Origin: Urophycis tenuis
Taxonomy: Eukaryota > Chordata > Actinopteri > Gadiformes > Phycidae
Direction of reading: 5' to 3'
Assembly: GCA_036785325.1 (NCBI GenBank)
Contig: JAXIVH010000324.1
Location: forward strand, 62,001 to 126,000
DNA: 64,000 nt
Under the pieces are notes generated by a model that was not told the DNA's origin, ran no database searches, and worked only from the letters and a program-made list of their open reading frames with translations. The position numbers and the translations under genes were made by a program. Positions 37,986 through 47,847 of the stretch are shown one piece after another (positions within the stretch are counted from its first letter, which is position 1; each line of letters opens with the position of its first letter).

Positions 37986-38036
37986 GTGCAAAAAACGACG
38001 TTTCGGCCAGTATTCTGGCCTTCTTCAGGTTTGCAC
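37986..38036 (-). ncRNA. Hammerhead ribozyme, unit 7
   Basis: Same as at 1500-1550; leader of the E3K ORF1 starting at 37883. The ribozyme itself is unchanged. Confidence 0.88.
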
Positions 38037-38696
38037 AAAACTAAAAAACATAAAAAGCACAAATGTTGTGGCGAACTCTCTCTTGGCAGGTAAGGTTGAG
38101 ACTGTGAGATCGCAAGGACCCCAACCCAATTGACTCCAACAGGGAACGCCCTCCCATTTGATTGGAGCCAACAGGTTGGTTCCAGATCGCGGCAGCCCAC
38201 AATCCCACCCCCTGTGCAACAGTTAATATAACTTTCTTTTATTGAAATATAATACAAGTAATAAGAGACACAGATAAGTAAATAAATAATAACTGAACAC
38301 GGTAACAGCGAACATATATGTAGAAAAAAAATTAAATATATTTTTTTATGTAAGGCGATCATGTGACTAACGTCACTTCTACAAACGAGTTAAAAAGAAA
38401 AACAATGAACATTAGTGGAGTTGATAATAATAAACAAAGTTGTTATATATAGAACTGATTATAGTGTTTTTATAAAAACTAAACATTTAATACAAACAAA
38501 GAAATGAATCAATTAGAAAAGTCGCGATCGCTGTTACCATGATGTCATTGGCCAGCAGTCAGTAAATGACATCATGGTCCAAGCCCCACGCAATCAAATT
38601 CCAAACATTACATCCATATATATTTATTTTTATTGATACTTGCAATACTCACCTACACCCAAAATATCCTGGATCTAAACTTGAATTGTAAATTAT
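38037..38696 (-). promoter_or_regulatory. Control region, unit 7
   Basis: Repeat of 1551-2210, with the inverted repeat at 38536-38578. Confidence 0.5.
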
Positions 38697-39553
38697 GATG
38701 TTGATTAGGGTCCAGGTCAGGGTCATCCAAAGCAGTTCCAATAGAGGTCAGAGGTCACTGTTAAGGTAGGTTATGGTTAGGTCTGAGGAACAATGTTATA
38801 TTGAGGTTAAATTGAGGTTTTTGAAAATGAATGTTGATTATGGTTAGGATTAGGGTTAGGGTTGGATCAAATTGGGTTATGATTAGGGTTTAGGGTTAGG
38901 GTAAGATTAAATTAGGTTATGTTTAGGATTAGGGTTAGGGTTAGGGTTAGAACAAATAGGGTTATGATTAGGGTTTAGGGTTAGGGTAAGATTAAATTAG
39001 GTTATGTTTAGGATTAGGGTTAGGGTTAGGGTTAGAACAAATAGGGTTATGGTTAGGGTTAGGGTTAGGATTAGAATAAATTGGGTTAAGGTTAGGTCAA
39101 ATTGGATTATGATGTTAGGCTGAGGTTAAGGTTAGGCCTAAGGAAACAATGTTATATTGCAATTAAATTAATTATTGTATTGAGGTTAGGGTTGGGGTGA
39201 GGGTTATGGTTAGGTCTGAGGAACAATGTTATATTGAGGTTAAGTTGAGGTTTTTGAAAATAAATGTTGATTATGGTTAGGATTAGGGTTAGGGTTGGAT
39301 CAAATTGGGTTATGGTTAGGGTTTAGGGTTAGGGTAAGATTAAATTAGGTTATGGTTAGGGTTAGGGTTAGGATTAGAACAAATAGGGTTATGGTTAGGG
39401 TTAGGGTTAGGATTAGAATAAATTGGGTTAGGGTTAGGTCAAATTGGATTATGATGTTAGGCTGAGGTTAAGGTTAGGCCTAAGGAAACAATGTTATATT
39501 ACAATTAAATTAATTATTGTATTGAGGTTAGGGTTGGGGTGAGGGTGAGGGTT
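38697..39553 (+). repeat. Degenerate telomere-like tract, unit 7
   Basis: Repeat of 2211-3067. Confidence 0.9.
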
Positions 39554-39567
39554 CAGCTCAGGAGTCC

Positions 39568-41766
39568 TCACCAGGGGTAGATGGATTTTGCCCCCAGCAG
39601 GTGGAGCCAAACCATCACCCTGTCCCTCCTCTGTGCAGGGGTCCAGGTAACATTGCTCTGTAGTACAGTATACCTAAAGGCACCCAGACCATGCATAAGG
39701 AAATGCTGCACCACCGGTGAGTCAAGGTCCCCCTTGAGGTGCACTTCTAATCTAAGGCGCTTGATGTGGGACGATACCTGGACGCCGGTGCCGCCAACAA
39801 ACTGCGCTGGACAAAGGGAGCAGAAAATCAGATAAATGCAGTTGGATGTTTTTGGGGTCGAGGCCTGTGTGACCTCGTGCCAGGCATGCGTTTGCTTATT
39901 AGAAATAAATCTCAATTTCATGAAATGTGTGTCTATAATGGTCGTCCTTGCTCTGTCCTCTGATGAGGACAGGGTAGCCCGTACTAACATGTCCCTCAAG
40001 TTTTTACTACGCCTGAAGGCCGAGATGACCCTATATTCTGTAAAGGGCTCCTGCTGCCCCAGGAACCTCGCGAAGTTGGCCTTCAGGCTGCTGTTCAGAG
40101 TAACCGTCATTGAGCTATATGTGTTGATAAGGGGAATGGGCTTGTCCAGGCCCCTCTCAGTCCTGTCCGAGAAAGTCTTCAGACAGAGCCTGAGGAAGGA
40201 CCTGGAATAACCCCTATCCCTCAAGGCCCTAAAGAGAATGGCGACCGCCTGCCCAAAGTCCCCGTCCCTTGTACAAATCCTCCTGAATCTAAGGATCTGG
40301 GATTTCACCAGTCCCTTGTAGGTGTGCTTCGGGTGGAAGCTGCTTTTATGCAAGAGGGCGTGGGTGTCAGTCTTCTTAAAGAAGACTTTGATGTTTAATT
40401 TTAAATCGGTCAGAAAGTCCGGTCCCTTGTAAGTCGTGGTGTCAAGGAAGTCTATGGTCTGGGAGTTGAGTTCATAGGTCAATTGGATAGAAGGGTCGTA
40501 AGCGTTAAGTGTCAGTACAAATTGTGTGAATTGAATTTTGGAGCCCGGCCAAATTCCCCATATGTCATCCAAATATCTGTAGTAGTGTAGGGGCCTTAGG
40601 GGACAAGTGGCCAGGGCCTCCTCCTCCCAATTGGCCATATAAATATTGGCGTAGGCCGGGGCGAATTTCTTGCCCATAGCCGTGCCTTTAGTTTGGAGAT
40701 AAAAGTCCCCATTGAAAATGAAATCGTTTTTAGTCAGGTTAATGTCTAGCAGCTTTAAGAGCTGCATGTCGGGTCGGGTCGGGTCGGGATACCTGTTGAA
40801 GAATCGTCTTACACACTGGATGCCGGCCTCTATAGGGATGTTGGTGTAGAGGCTCTTGACATCCATGGAAAACAGTAGGGCCCCCGGTGGCACCTTGAGG
40901 CCCTTGACGATCCCCACAAAGTGGTAGGTATCCTTAATATAGGAGGGGTGTCTGGTCGAGAGGGGGTTAAGGAAGTGGTCGATGTATTCTGCTGTCCGGT
41001 ACGTCTCACTGCCACAGTCTGAAACTATGGGCCTACCCGGAGGGACCTCAAAGGGGACCGTCCAGGTGGCGGGGTCCTTATGTATTTTTGGCAGTATATA
41101 AAAGCGTCTGGCCCTCGGTTCCTCATCCCCCCCGATTAGATAACGGCGTTGTTTAGAATTGATGAATTTAGCTCTAAAGAGGGAGTCAATGATGTTTATG
41201 ACCTCTTTAATGGTGTCAAGGTAAATAGGTCCGTCTAATTTCCGATAGTAGACCTCATCCCTGAGCTGGCGCTCTGCCTCTAGGACATATTGGTCCCTGC
41301 TGAGGACGACCACTGCAGATCCCTTGTCAGCGGGTTTAATAACAATCTCCCTGTTTTGTTTTAGTTGGGTAAGGGCCTCTAGTTCGCCAGGCGATAGGTT
41401 GGGCTTCTCGCTGGGCGTCCTATACTGTTTTTTGAGTGTTGAAAGGTCACATGTTATGAGTCTGTGCAACGCCTCCGGGAGGGCCCCCGATGGGGGCGTC
41501 CAAAGGGAAGGGCCCCCGAAAGGCGGTGCAGTACCAGTACTATCCTGGAAAAAGCTGATTAATTTGAGCCTCCTATGGTAATTATAAACATCACATTTCA
41601 ATTGTTTTTTAAGCTCCCGTTCTAAACAGTGAGTAGGGATAAAAGACAAACCTCTGTTCAAGAGGGTTGTCTGTGGCGCTGTTAAGCGTAGGTCCTTGGT
41701 CAAATTGACAATTGTCTTACCCCCTAAGGAGGGAACGTCCTTTACCCCTGCCGGTGTCGGGCTCAA
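39568..41766 (-). CDS. ORF2 PLE reverse transcriptase, copy 7
   Basis: Same 732 residues as at 3082-5280. Confidence 0.95.
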   Translation of the reverse strand: MSPTPAGVKDVPSLGGKTIVNLTKDLRLTAPQTTLLNRGLSFIPTHCLERELKKQLKCDVYNYHRRLKLISFFQDSTGTAPPFGGPSLWTPPSGALPEALHRLITCDLSTLKKQYRTPSEKPNLSPGELEALTQLKQNREIVIKPADKGSAVVVLSRDQYVLEAERQLRDEVYYRKLDGPIYLDTIKEVINIIDSLFRAKFINSKQRRYLIGGDEEPRARRFYILPKIHKDPATWTVPFEVPPGRPIVSDCGSETYRTAEYIDHFLNPLSTRHPSYIKDTYHFVGIVKGLKVPPGALLFSMDVKSLYTNIPIEAGIQCVRRFFNRYPDPTRPDMQLLKLLDINLTKNDFIFNGDFYLQTKGTAMGKKFAPAYANIYMANWEEEALATCPLRPLHYYRYLDDIWGIWPGSKIQFTQFVLTLNAYDPSIQLTYELNSQTIDFLDTTTYKGPDFLTDLKLNIKVFFKKTDTHALLHKSSFHPKHTYKGLVKSQILRFRRICTRDGDFGQAVAILFRALRDRGYSRSFLRLCLKTFSDRTERGLDKPIPLINTYSSMTVTLNSSLKANFARFLGQQEPFTEYRVISAFRRSKNLRDMLVRATLSSSEDRARTTIIDTHFMKLRFISNKQTHAWHEVTQASTPKTSNCIYLIFCSLCPAQFVGGTGVQVSSHIKRLRLEVHLKGDLDSPVVQHFLMHGLGAFRYTVLQSNVTWTPAQRRDRVMVWLHLLGAKSIYPW

Positions 41767-43964
41767 GGGGACCCGGCGTTTAACACCCCCCTCCAGTGAT
41801 GGAAGAAAGCGTCGCCAGTCTCCGCTGTCCAGCTGATGTTGTCCTCCTCAGTGGAGAACTGGCTTTGCGGCAGGAGGGGGATGTGGGGCATGTTCCTCTC
41901 CAACTGCTGGTTGAGGACGGCGAGGTTCTCCTGCTCCTCTGTAGGGAGGGCCGTGGAGAAGTTGACCTGCTGGATCAACACCTCCGCTCCAGGGAACCGC
42001 TTCCTGGCCGCTCTCAACGCAGCCTGGGCATTCTTAATCGTTGTCTCTTTTGACTTGTTGGCCCTGCTATAGATACCAAACGACATGATTATTTTTTCTA
42101 CGACCAGCCCCTCAATAGGGGTGGTCTTCTCCATCAGGGCCTGCGCGTGCCTGAAATGGGATTCAGGGAAACAGTCCACCTGCAGGTCCTGGATGTCATG
42201 TTCAGGGAGGCTAGCAAGGTTAGAGTCACCCATAATGAGCCACTTAGAGCCCACGTTGAGGTTCCAGTCCAACAACTTACGTGCCGTATGTGGGTGCACC
42301 CTGACCCTGCGACCTCCCCTTCTCTCGGTGGTGGTCTCGTCTCTCGGCTCCTCACCTCGGTCCCGGACAGACCGCAATACCTCCGCGGCGGCCCGTGAGG
42401 TGGAAGGGCCCTCGTCGTGGTCCTCCAGATCGAGGAGGTCCCCGGTCCCCGATGCGTCGGGCCCCGGGGATGGAGAAGGAGAACAGGGGGTGGGTCCTCC
42501 CACCAACTCACCTCTTCTCCCTCGTGTGAGTCCCAGAAGGCCGTCCTCCCCGTCAGCCCCGTCATCCTCGTCCGACGAGACTTCAGGGGACGCCCTCCTG
42601 GCCCTCCTGGGGGCCCTCCGTTCCAGGGGGGGACACGCCATTGGCTGCGAGGGGGTGAGGACGGCCGCCGTCGGGGGGACGAACCAATCCGGCGACAGCT
42701 CCTCCAAGCCCGTCACGGTGCCGGACCCCGCAGAGGCCGGTCTCGCTGGCGTGCCCCGGGTCCCGGTCGCCGGAGGTGGGCGGTGAGGGCCAGCATGACG
42801 AGCCGGCGATGAGGTGGGGGAAGACAGTGCGCGGCCGGAAGGCAACAGCGACGCCGACGGAGCCCTGGACCTCGGGGGCAGAACGTCAGGGACCAGGATC
42901 GGTGTGGGGTCCCTCTCCTGCTCCCACAGCGTCGTGAGCCTGGTCTCAGCGGCGTCGAGCGTCTCCCCAGTGAGACGGGGCAGGTTCCTGCGGGCCCAGC
43001 GGGTCGCCACACCGAAGGCCTCCCTCCAGGTCTCATTGAGGAGACCCCTGAGTCTCCCAAACAAGTCCTCAAGGCATTCCTCATAGTGTTGCCTTAATAT
43101 AAGGCAAATTGTGTGTCCCCACTCCCTCGCAGCCCCCTCTATCAGGAGGCGCGTGGTCTGAGTAGGGACCGCTGGTTTAATCATGGCGGCCAGCGTGGCC
43201 ACCATTTTGTGAATGGTCCGGGGCCCTTCCCCACGGGCCCCAGATGACACGTTAGAAAGGTGGTGGGTCACCTTAATTACAGCGTACAGTTCTTTAATGA
43301 GACGCTTCAATTCCAAATTGGCAGGGATACGCCTCACCTCATGTCCATCGCGGTCGCGATCCGGTCCTCTGGCGACGTCAGCGTAGGTCCCGGTACCAGG
43401 CCCAAAGCCAGACCGCCGAGAAGCCCCAGGCGGAGGCACTGGCCAGTTTAGGTTAGGGGGGTTACCCCTCCAATAACGGAGGGGAGGTGCACGGTCCATC
43501 CGACCGTGGAACCCCCGGCGGTCATAGCCCCGGTACCCGGCCCGAGGACCCACGTCTCTCATAGGTGATCGGGGGTGCGTATCCCTGGTGTATGATAGGG
43601 GGCGTTGGTCCCTCTGGTGTGGGTGTCGACGTCTCTCTCTGGATGGTGAGGCGGGGCGCCTATTGGTAGGCCCCCTGGGTGGACGACGGGGAGGGCCCGG
43701 TGGCGGTGATGGACGCCGAGCCCTGGGTGGCGAGCGAGGGCGTCTCGTCATCGGAGGGGAGTAAACCCGCACGTACCTCTGCGGCGAGCGTGGTCTCTCC
43801 CTCATCCTGCCAGGCGGACGTCCGTGCCACCGGGGTGATGGAGCCCGTCGATCATCGGACCACGTGCGCGGCCTATCCGTAGGCGCATAAACGTGTCCGT
43901 CCCAGGATGGCGAGCGTCGGCGATAACGGCGCCTGCCGTATCTAACCAATGTCCACTCGGACAT
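41763..43964 (-). CDS. ORF1 (SGNH-like), copy 7
   Basis: Same protein as at 5277-7478, followed by the ORF2 at 39568-41766. Confidence 0.85.
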   Translation of the reverse strand: MSEWTLVRYGRRRYRRRSPSWDGHVYAPTDRPRTWSDDRRAPSPRWHGRPPGRMRERPRSPQRYVRVYSPPMTRRPRSPPRARRPSPPPGPPRRPPRGPTNRRPASPSRERRRHPHQRDQRPLSYTRDTHPRSPMRDVGPRAGYRGYDRRGFHGRMDRAPPLRYWRGNPPNLNWPVPPPGASRRSGFGPGTGTYADVARGPDRDRDGHEVRRIPANLELKRLIKELYAVIKVTHHLSNVSSGARGEGPRTIHKMVATLAAMIKPAVPTQTTRLLIEGAAREWGHTICLILRQHYEECLEDLFGRLRGLLNETWREAFGVATRWARRNLPRLTGETLDAAETRLTTLWEQERDPTPILVPDVLPPRSRAPSASLLPSGRALSSPTSSPARHAGPHRPPPATGTRGTPARPASAGSGTVTGLEELSPDWFVPPTAAVLTPSQPMACPPLERRAPRRARRASPEVSSDEDDGADGEDGLLGLTRGRRGELVGGPTPCSPSPSPGPDASGTGDLLDLEDHDEGPSTSRAAAEVLRSVRDRGEEPRDETTTERRGGRRVRVHPHTARKLLDWNLNVGSKWLIMGDSNLASLPEHDIQDLQVDCFPESHFRHAQALMEKTTPIEGLVVEKIIMSFGIYSRANKSKETTIKNAQAALRAARKRFPGAEVLIQQVNFSTALPTEEQENLAVLNQQLERNMPHIPLLPQSQFSTEEDNISWTAETGDAFFHHWRGVLNAGSP

Positions 43965-44066
43965 TGTATTAGTGGAGAGTGTGATAACGCTGTGTCTCGA
44001 AAAAAATTAAATAAAAAATTGGAACGAGAGTAAAAGTTTAACAAAGTAACTATTTATTTAAAACAA

Positions 44067-44117
44067 GTGCAAAAAACGACGTTTCGGCCAGTATTCTGGC
44101 CTTCTTCAGGTTTGCAC
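44067..44117 (-). ncRNA. Hammerhead ribozyme, unit 8
   Basis: Same as at 1500-1550; leader of the ORF1 starting at 43964. Confidence 0.88.
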
Positions 44118-44777
44118 AAAACTAAAAAACATAAAAAGCACAAATGTTGTGGCGAACTCTCTCTTGGCAGGTAAGGTTGAGACTGTGAGATCGCAAGGAC
44201 CCCAACCCAATTGACTCCAACAGGGAACGCCCTCCCATTTGATTGGAGCCAACAGGTTGGTTCCAGATCGCGGCAGCCCACAATCCCACCCCCTGTGCAA
44301 CAGTTAATATAACTTTCTTTTATTGAAATATAATACAAGTAATAAGAGACACAGATAAGTAAATAAATAATAACTGAACACGGTAACAGCGAACATATAT
44401 GTAGAAAAAAAATTAAATATATTTTTTTATGTAAGGCGATCATGTGACTAACGTCACTTCTACAAACGAGTTAAAAAGAAAAACAATGAACATTAGTGGA
44501 GTTGATAATAATAAACAAAGTTGTTATATATAGAACTGATTATAGTGTTTTTATAAAAACTAAACATTTAATACAAACAAAGAAATGAATCAATTAGAAA
44601 AGTCGCGATCGCTGTTACCATGATGTCATTGGCCAGCAGTCAGTAAATGACATCATGGTCCAAGCCCCACGCAATCAAATTCCAAACATTACATCCATAT
44701 ATATTTATTTTTATTGATACTTGCAATACTCACCTACACCCAAAATATCCTGGATCTAAACTTGAATTGTAAATTAT
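44118..44777 (-). promoter_or_regulatory. Control region, unit 8
   Basis: Repeat of 1551-2210, with the inverted repeat at 44617-44659. Confidence 0.5.
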
Positions 44778-45634
44778 GATGTTGATTAGGGTCCAGGTCA
44801 GGGTCATCCAAAGCAGTTCCAATAGAGGTCAGAGGTCACTGTTAAGGTAGGTTATGGTTAGGTCTGAGGAACAATGTTATATTGAGGTTAAATTGAGGTT
44901 TTTGAAAATGAATGTTGATTATGGTTAGGATTAGGGTTAGGGTTGGATCAAATTGGGTTATGATTAGGGTTTAGGGTTAGGGTAAGATTAAATTAGGTTA
45001 TGTTTAGGATTAGGGTTAGGGTTAGGGTTAGAACAAATAGGGTTATGATTAGGGTTTAGGGTTAGGGTAAGATTAAATTAGGTTATGTTTAGGATTAGGG
45101 TTAGGGTTAGGGTTAGAACAAATAGGGTTATGGTTAGGGTTAGGGTTAGGATTAGAATAAATTGGGTTAAGGTTAGGTCAAATTGGATTATGATGTTAGG
45201 CTGAGGTTAAGGTTAGGCCTAAGGAAACAATGTTATATTGCAATTAAATTAATTATTGTATTGAGGTTAGGGTTGGGGTGAGGGTTATGGTTAGGTCTGA
45301 GGAACAATGTTATATTGAGGTTAAGTTGAGGTTTTTGAAAATAAATGTTGATTATGGTTAGGATTAGGGTTAGGGTTGGATCAAATTGGGTTATGGTTAG
45401 GGTTTAGGGTTAGGGTAAGATTAAATTAGGTTATGGTTAGGGTTAGGGTTAGGATTAGAACAAATAGGGTTATGGTTAGGGTTAGGGTTAGGATTAGAAT
45501 AAATTGGGTTAGGGTTAGGTCAAATTGGATTATGATGTTAGGCTGAGGTTAAGGTTAGGCCTAAGGAAACAATGTTATATTACAATTAAATTAATTATTG
45601 TATTGAGGTTAGGGTTGGGGTGAGGGTGAGGGTT
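44778..45634 (+). repeat. Degenerate telomere-like tract, unit 8
   Basis: Repeat of 2211-3067. Confidence 0.9.
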
Positions 45635-45648
45635 CAGCTCAGGAGTCC

Positions 45649-47847
45649 TCACCAGGGGTAGATGGATTTTGCCCCCAGCAGGTGGAGCCAAACCATCACC
45701 CTGTCCCTCCTCTGTGCAGGGGTCCAGGTAACATTGCTCTGTAGTACAGTATACCTAAAGGCACCCAGACCATGCATAAGGAAATGCTGCACCACCGGTG
45801 AGTCAAGGTCCCCCTTGAGGTGCACTTCTAATCTAAGGCGCTTGATGTGGGACGATACCTGGACGCCGGTGCCGCCAACAAACTGCGCTGGACAAAGGGA
45901 GCAGAAAATCAGATAAATGCAGTTGGATGTTTTTGGGGTCGAGGCCTGTGTGACCTCGTGCCAGGCATGCGTTTGCTTATTAGAAATAAATCTCAATTTC
46001 ATGAAATGTGTGTCTATAATGGTCGTCCTTGCTCTGTCCTCTGATGAGGACAGGGTAGCCCGTACTAACATGTCCCTCAAGTTTTTACTACGCCTGAAGG
46101 CCGAGATGACCCTATATTCTGTAAAGGGCTCCTGCTGCCCCAGGAACCTCGCGAAGTTGGCCTTCAGGCTGCTGTTCAGAGTAACCGTCATTGAGCTATA
46201 TGTGTTGATAAGGGGAATGGGCTTGTCCAGGCCCCTCTCAGTCCTGTCCGAGAAAGTCTTCAGACAGAGCCTGAGGAAGGACCTGGAATAACCCCTATCC
46301 CTCAAGGCCCTAAAGAGAATGGCGACCGCCTGCCCAAAGTCCCCGTCCCTTGTACAAATCCTCCTGAATCTAAGGATCTGGGATTTCACCAGTCCCTTGT
46401 AGGTGTGCTTCGGGTGGAAGCTGCTTTTATGCAAGAGGGCGTGGGTGTCAGTCTTCTTAAAGAAGACTTTGATGTTTAATTTTAAATCGGTCAGAAAGTC
46501 CGGTCCCTTGTAAGTCGTGGTGTCAAGGAAGTCTATGGTCTGGGAGTTGAGTTCATAGGTCAATTGGATAGAAGGGTCGTAAGCGTTAAGTGTCAGTACA
46601 AATTGTGTGAATTGAATTTTGGAGCCCGGCCAAATTCCCCATATGTCATCCAAATATCTGTAGTAGTGTAGGGGCCTTAGGGGACAAGTGGCCAGGGCCT
46701 CCTCCTCCCAATTGGCCATATAAATATTGGCGTAGGCCGGGGCGAATTTCTTGCCCATAGCCGTGCCTTTAGTTTGGAGATAAAAGTCCCCATTGAAAAT
46801 GAAATCGTTTTTAGTCAGGTTAATGTCTAGCAGCTTTAAGAGCTGCATGTCGGGTCGGGTCGGGTCGGGATACCTGTTGAAGAATCGTCTTACACACTGG
46901 ATGCCGGCCTCTATAGGGATGTTGGTGTAGAGGCTCTTGACATCCATGGAAAACAGTAGGGCCCCCGGTGGCACCTTGAGGCCCTTGACGATCCCCACAA
47001 AGTGGTAGGTATCCTTAATATAGGAGGGGTGTCTGGTCGAGAGGGGGTTAAGGAAGTGGTCGATGTATTCTGCTGTCCGGTACGTCTCACTGCCACAGTC
47101 TGAAACTATGGGCCTACCCGGAGGGACCTCAAAGGGGACCGTCCAGGTGGCGGGGTCCTTATGTATTTTTGGCAGTATATAAAAGCGTCTGGCCCTCGGT
47201 TCCTCATCCCCCCCGATTAGATAACGGCGTTGTTTAGAATTGATGAATTTAGCTCTAAAGAGGGAGTCAATGATGTTTATGACCTCTTTAATGGTGTCAA
47301 GGTAAATAGGTCCGTCTAATTTCCGATAGTAGACCTCATCCCTGAGCTGGCGCTCTGCCTCTAGGACATATTGGTCCCTGCTGAGGACGACCACTGCAGA
47401 TCCCTTGTCAGCGGGTTTAATAACAATCTCCCTGTTTTGTTTTAGTTGGGTAAGGGCCTCTAGTTCGCCAGGCGATAGGTTGGGCTTCTCGCTGGGCGTC
47501 CTATACTGTTTTTTGAGTGTTGAAAGGTCACATGTTATGAGTCTGTGCAACGCCTCCGGGAGGGCCCCCGATGGGGGCGTCCAAAGGGAAGGGCCCCCGA
47601 AAGGCGGTGCAGTACCAGTACTATCCTGGAAAAAGCTGATTAATTTGAGCCTCCTATGGTAATTATAAACATCACATTTCAATTGTTTTTTAAGCTCCCG
47701 TTCTAAACAGTGAGTAGGGATAAAAGACAAACCTCTGTTCAAGAGGGTTGTCTGTGGCGCTGTTAAGCGTAGGTCCTTGGTCAAATTGACAATTGTCTTA
47801 CCCCCTAAGGAGGGAACGTCCTTTACCCCTGCCGGTGTCGGGCTCAA
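45649..47847 (-). CDS. ORF2 PLE reverse transcriptase, copy 8
   Basis: Same 732 residues as at 3082-5280. Confidence 0.95.
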   Translation of the reverse strand: MSPTPAGVKDVPSLGGKTIVNLTKDLRLTAPQTTLLNRGLSFIPTHCLERELKKQLKCDVYNYHRRLKLISFFQDSTGTAPPFGGPSLWTPPSGALPEALHRLITCDLSTLKKQYRTPSEKPNLSPGELEALTQLKQNREIVIKPADKGSAVVVLSRDQYVLEAERQLRDEVYYRKLDGPIYLDTIKEVINIIDSLFRAKFINSKQRRYLIGGDEEPRARRFYILPKIHKDPATWTVPFEVPPGRPIVSDCGSETYRTAEYIDHFLNPLSTRHPSYIKDTYHFVGIVKGLKVPPGALLFSMDVKSLYTNIPIEAGIQCVRRFFNRYPDPTRPDMQLLKLLDINLTKNDFIFNGDFYLQTKGTAMGKKFAPAYANIYMANWEEEALATCPLRPLHYYRYLDDIWGIWPGSKIQFTQFVLTLNAYDPSIQLTYELNSQTIDFLDTTTYKGPDFLTDLKLNIKVFFKKTDTHALLHKSSFHPKHTYKGLVKSQILRFRRICTRDGDFGQAVAILFRALRDRGYSRSFLRLCLKTFSDRTERGLDKPIPLINTYSSMTVTLNSSLKANFARFLGQQEPFTEYRVISAFRRSKNLRDMLVRATLSSSEDRARTTIIDTHFMKLRFISNKQTHAWHEVTQASTPKTSNCIYLIFCSLCPAQFVGGTGVQVSSHIKRLRLEVHLKGDLDSPVVQHFLMHGLGAFRYTVLQSNVTWTPAQRRDRVMVWLHLLGAKSIYPW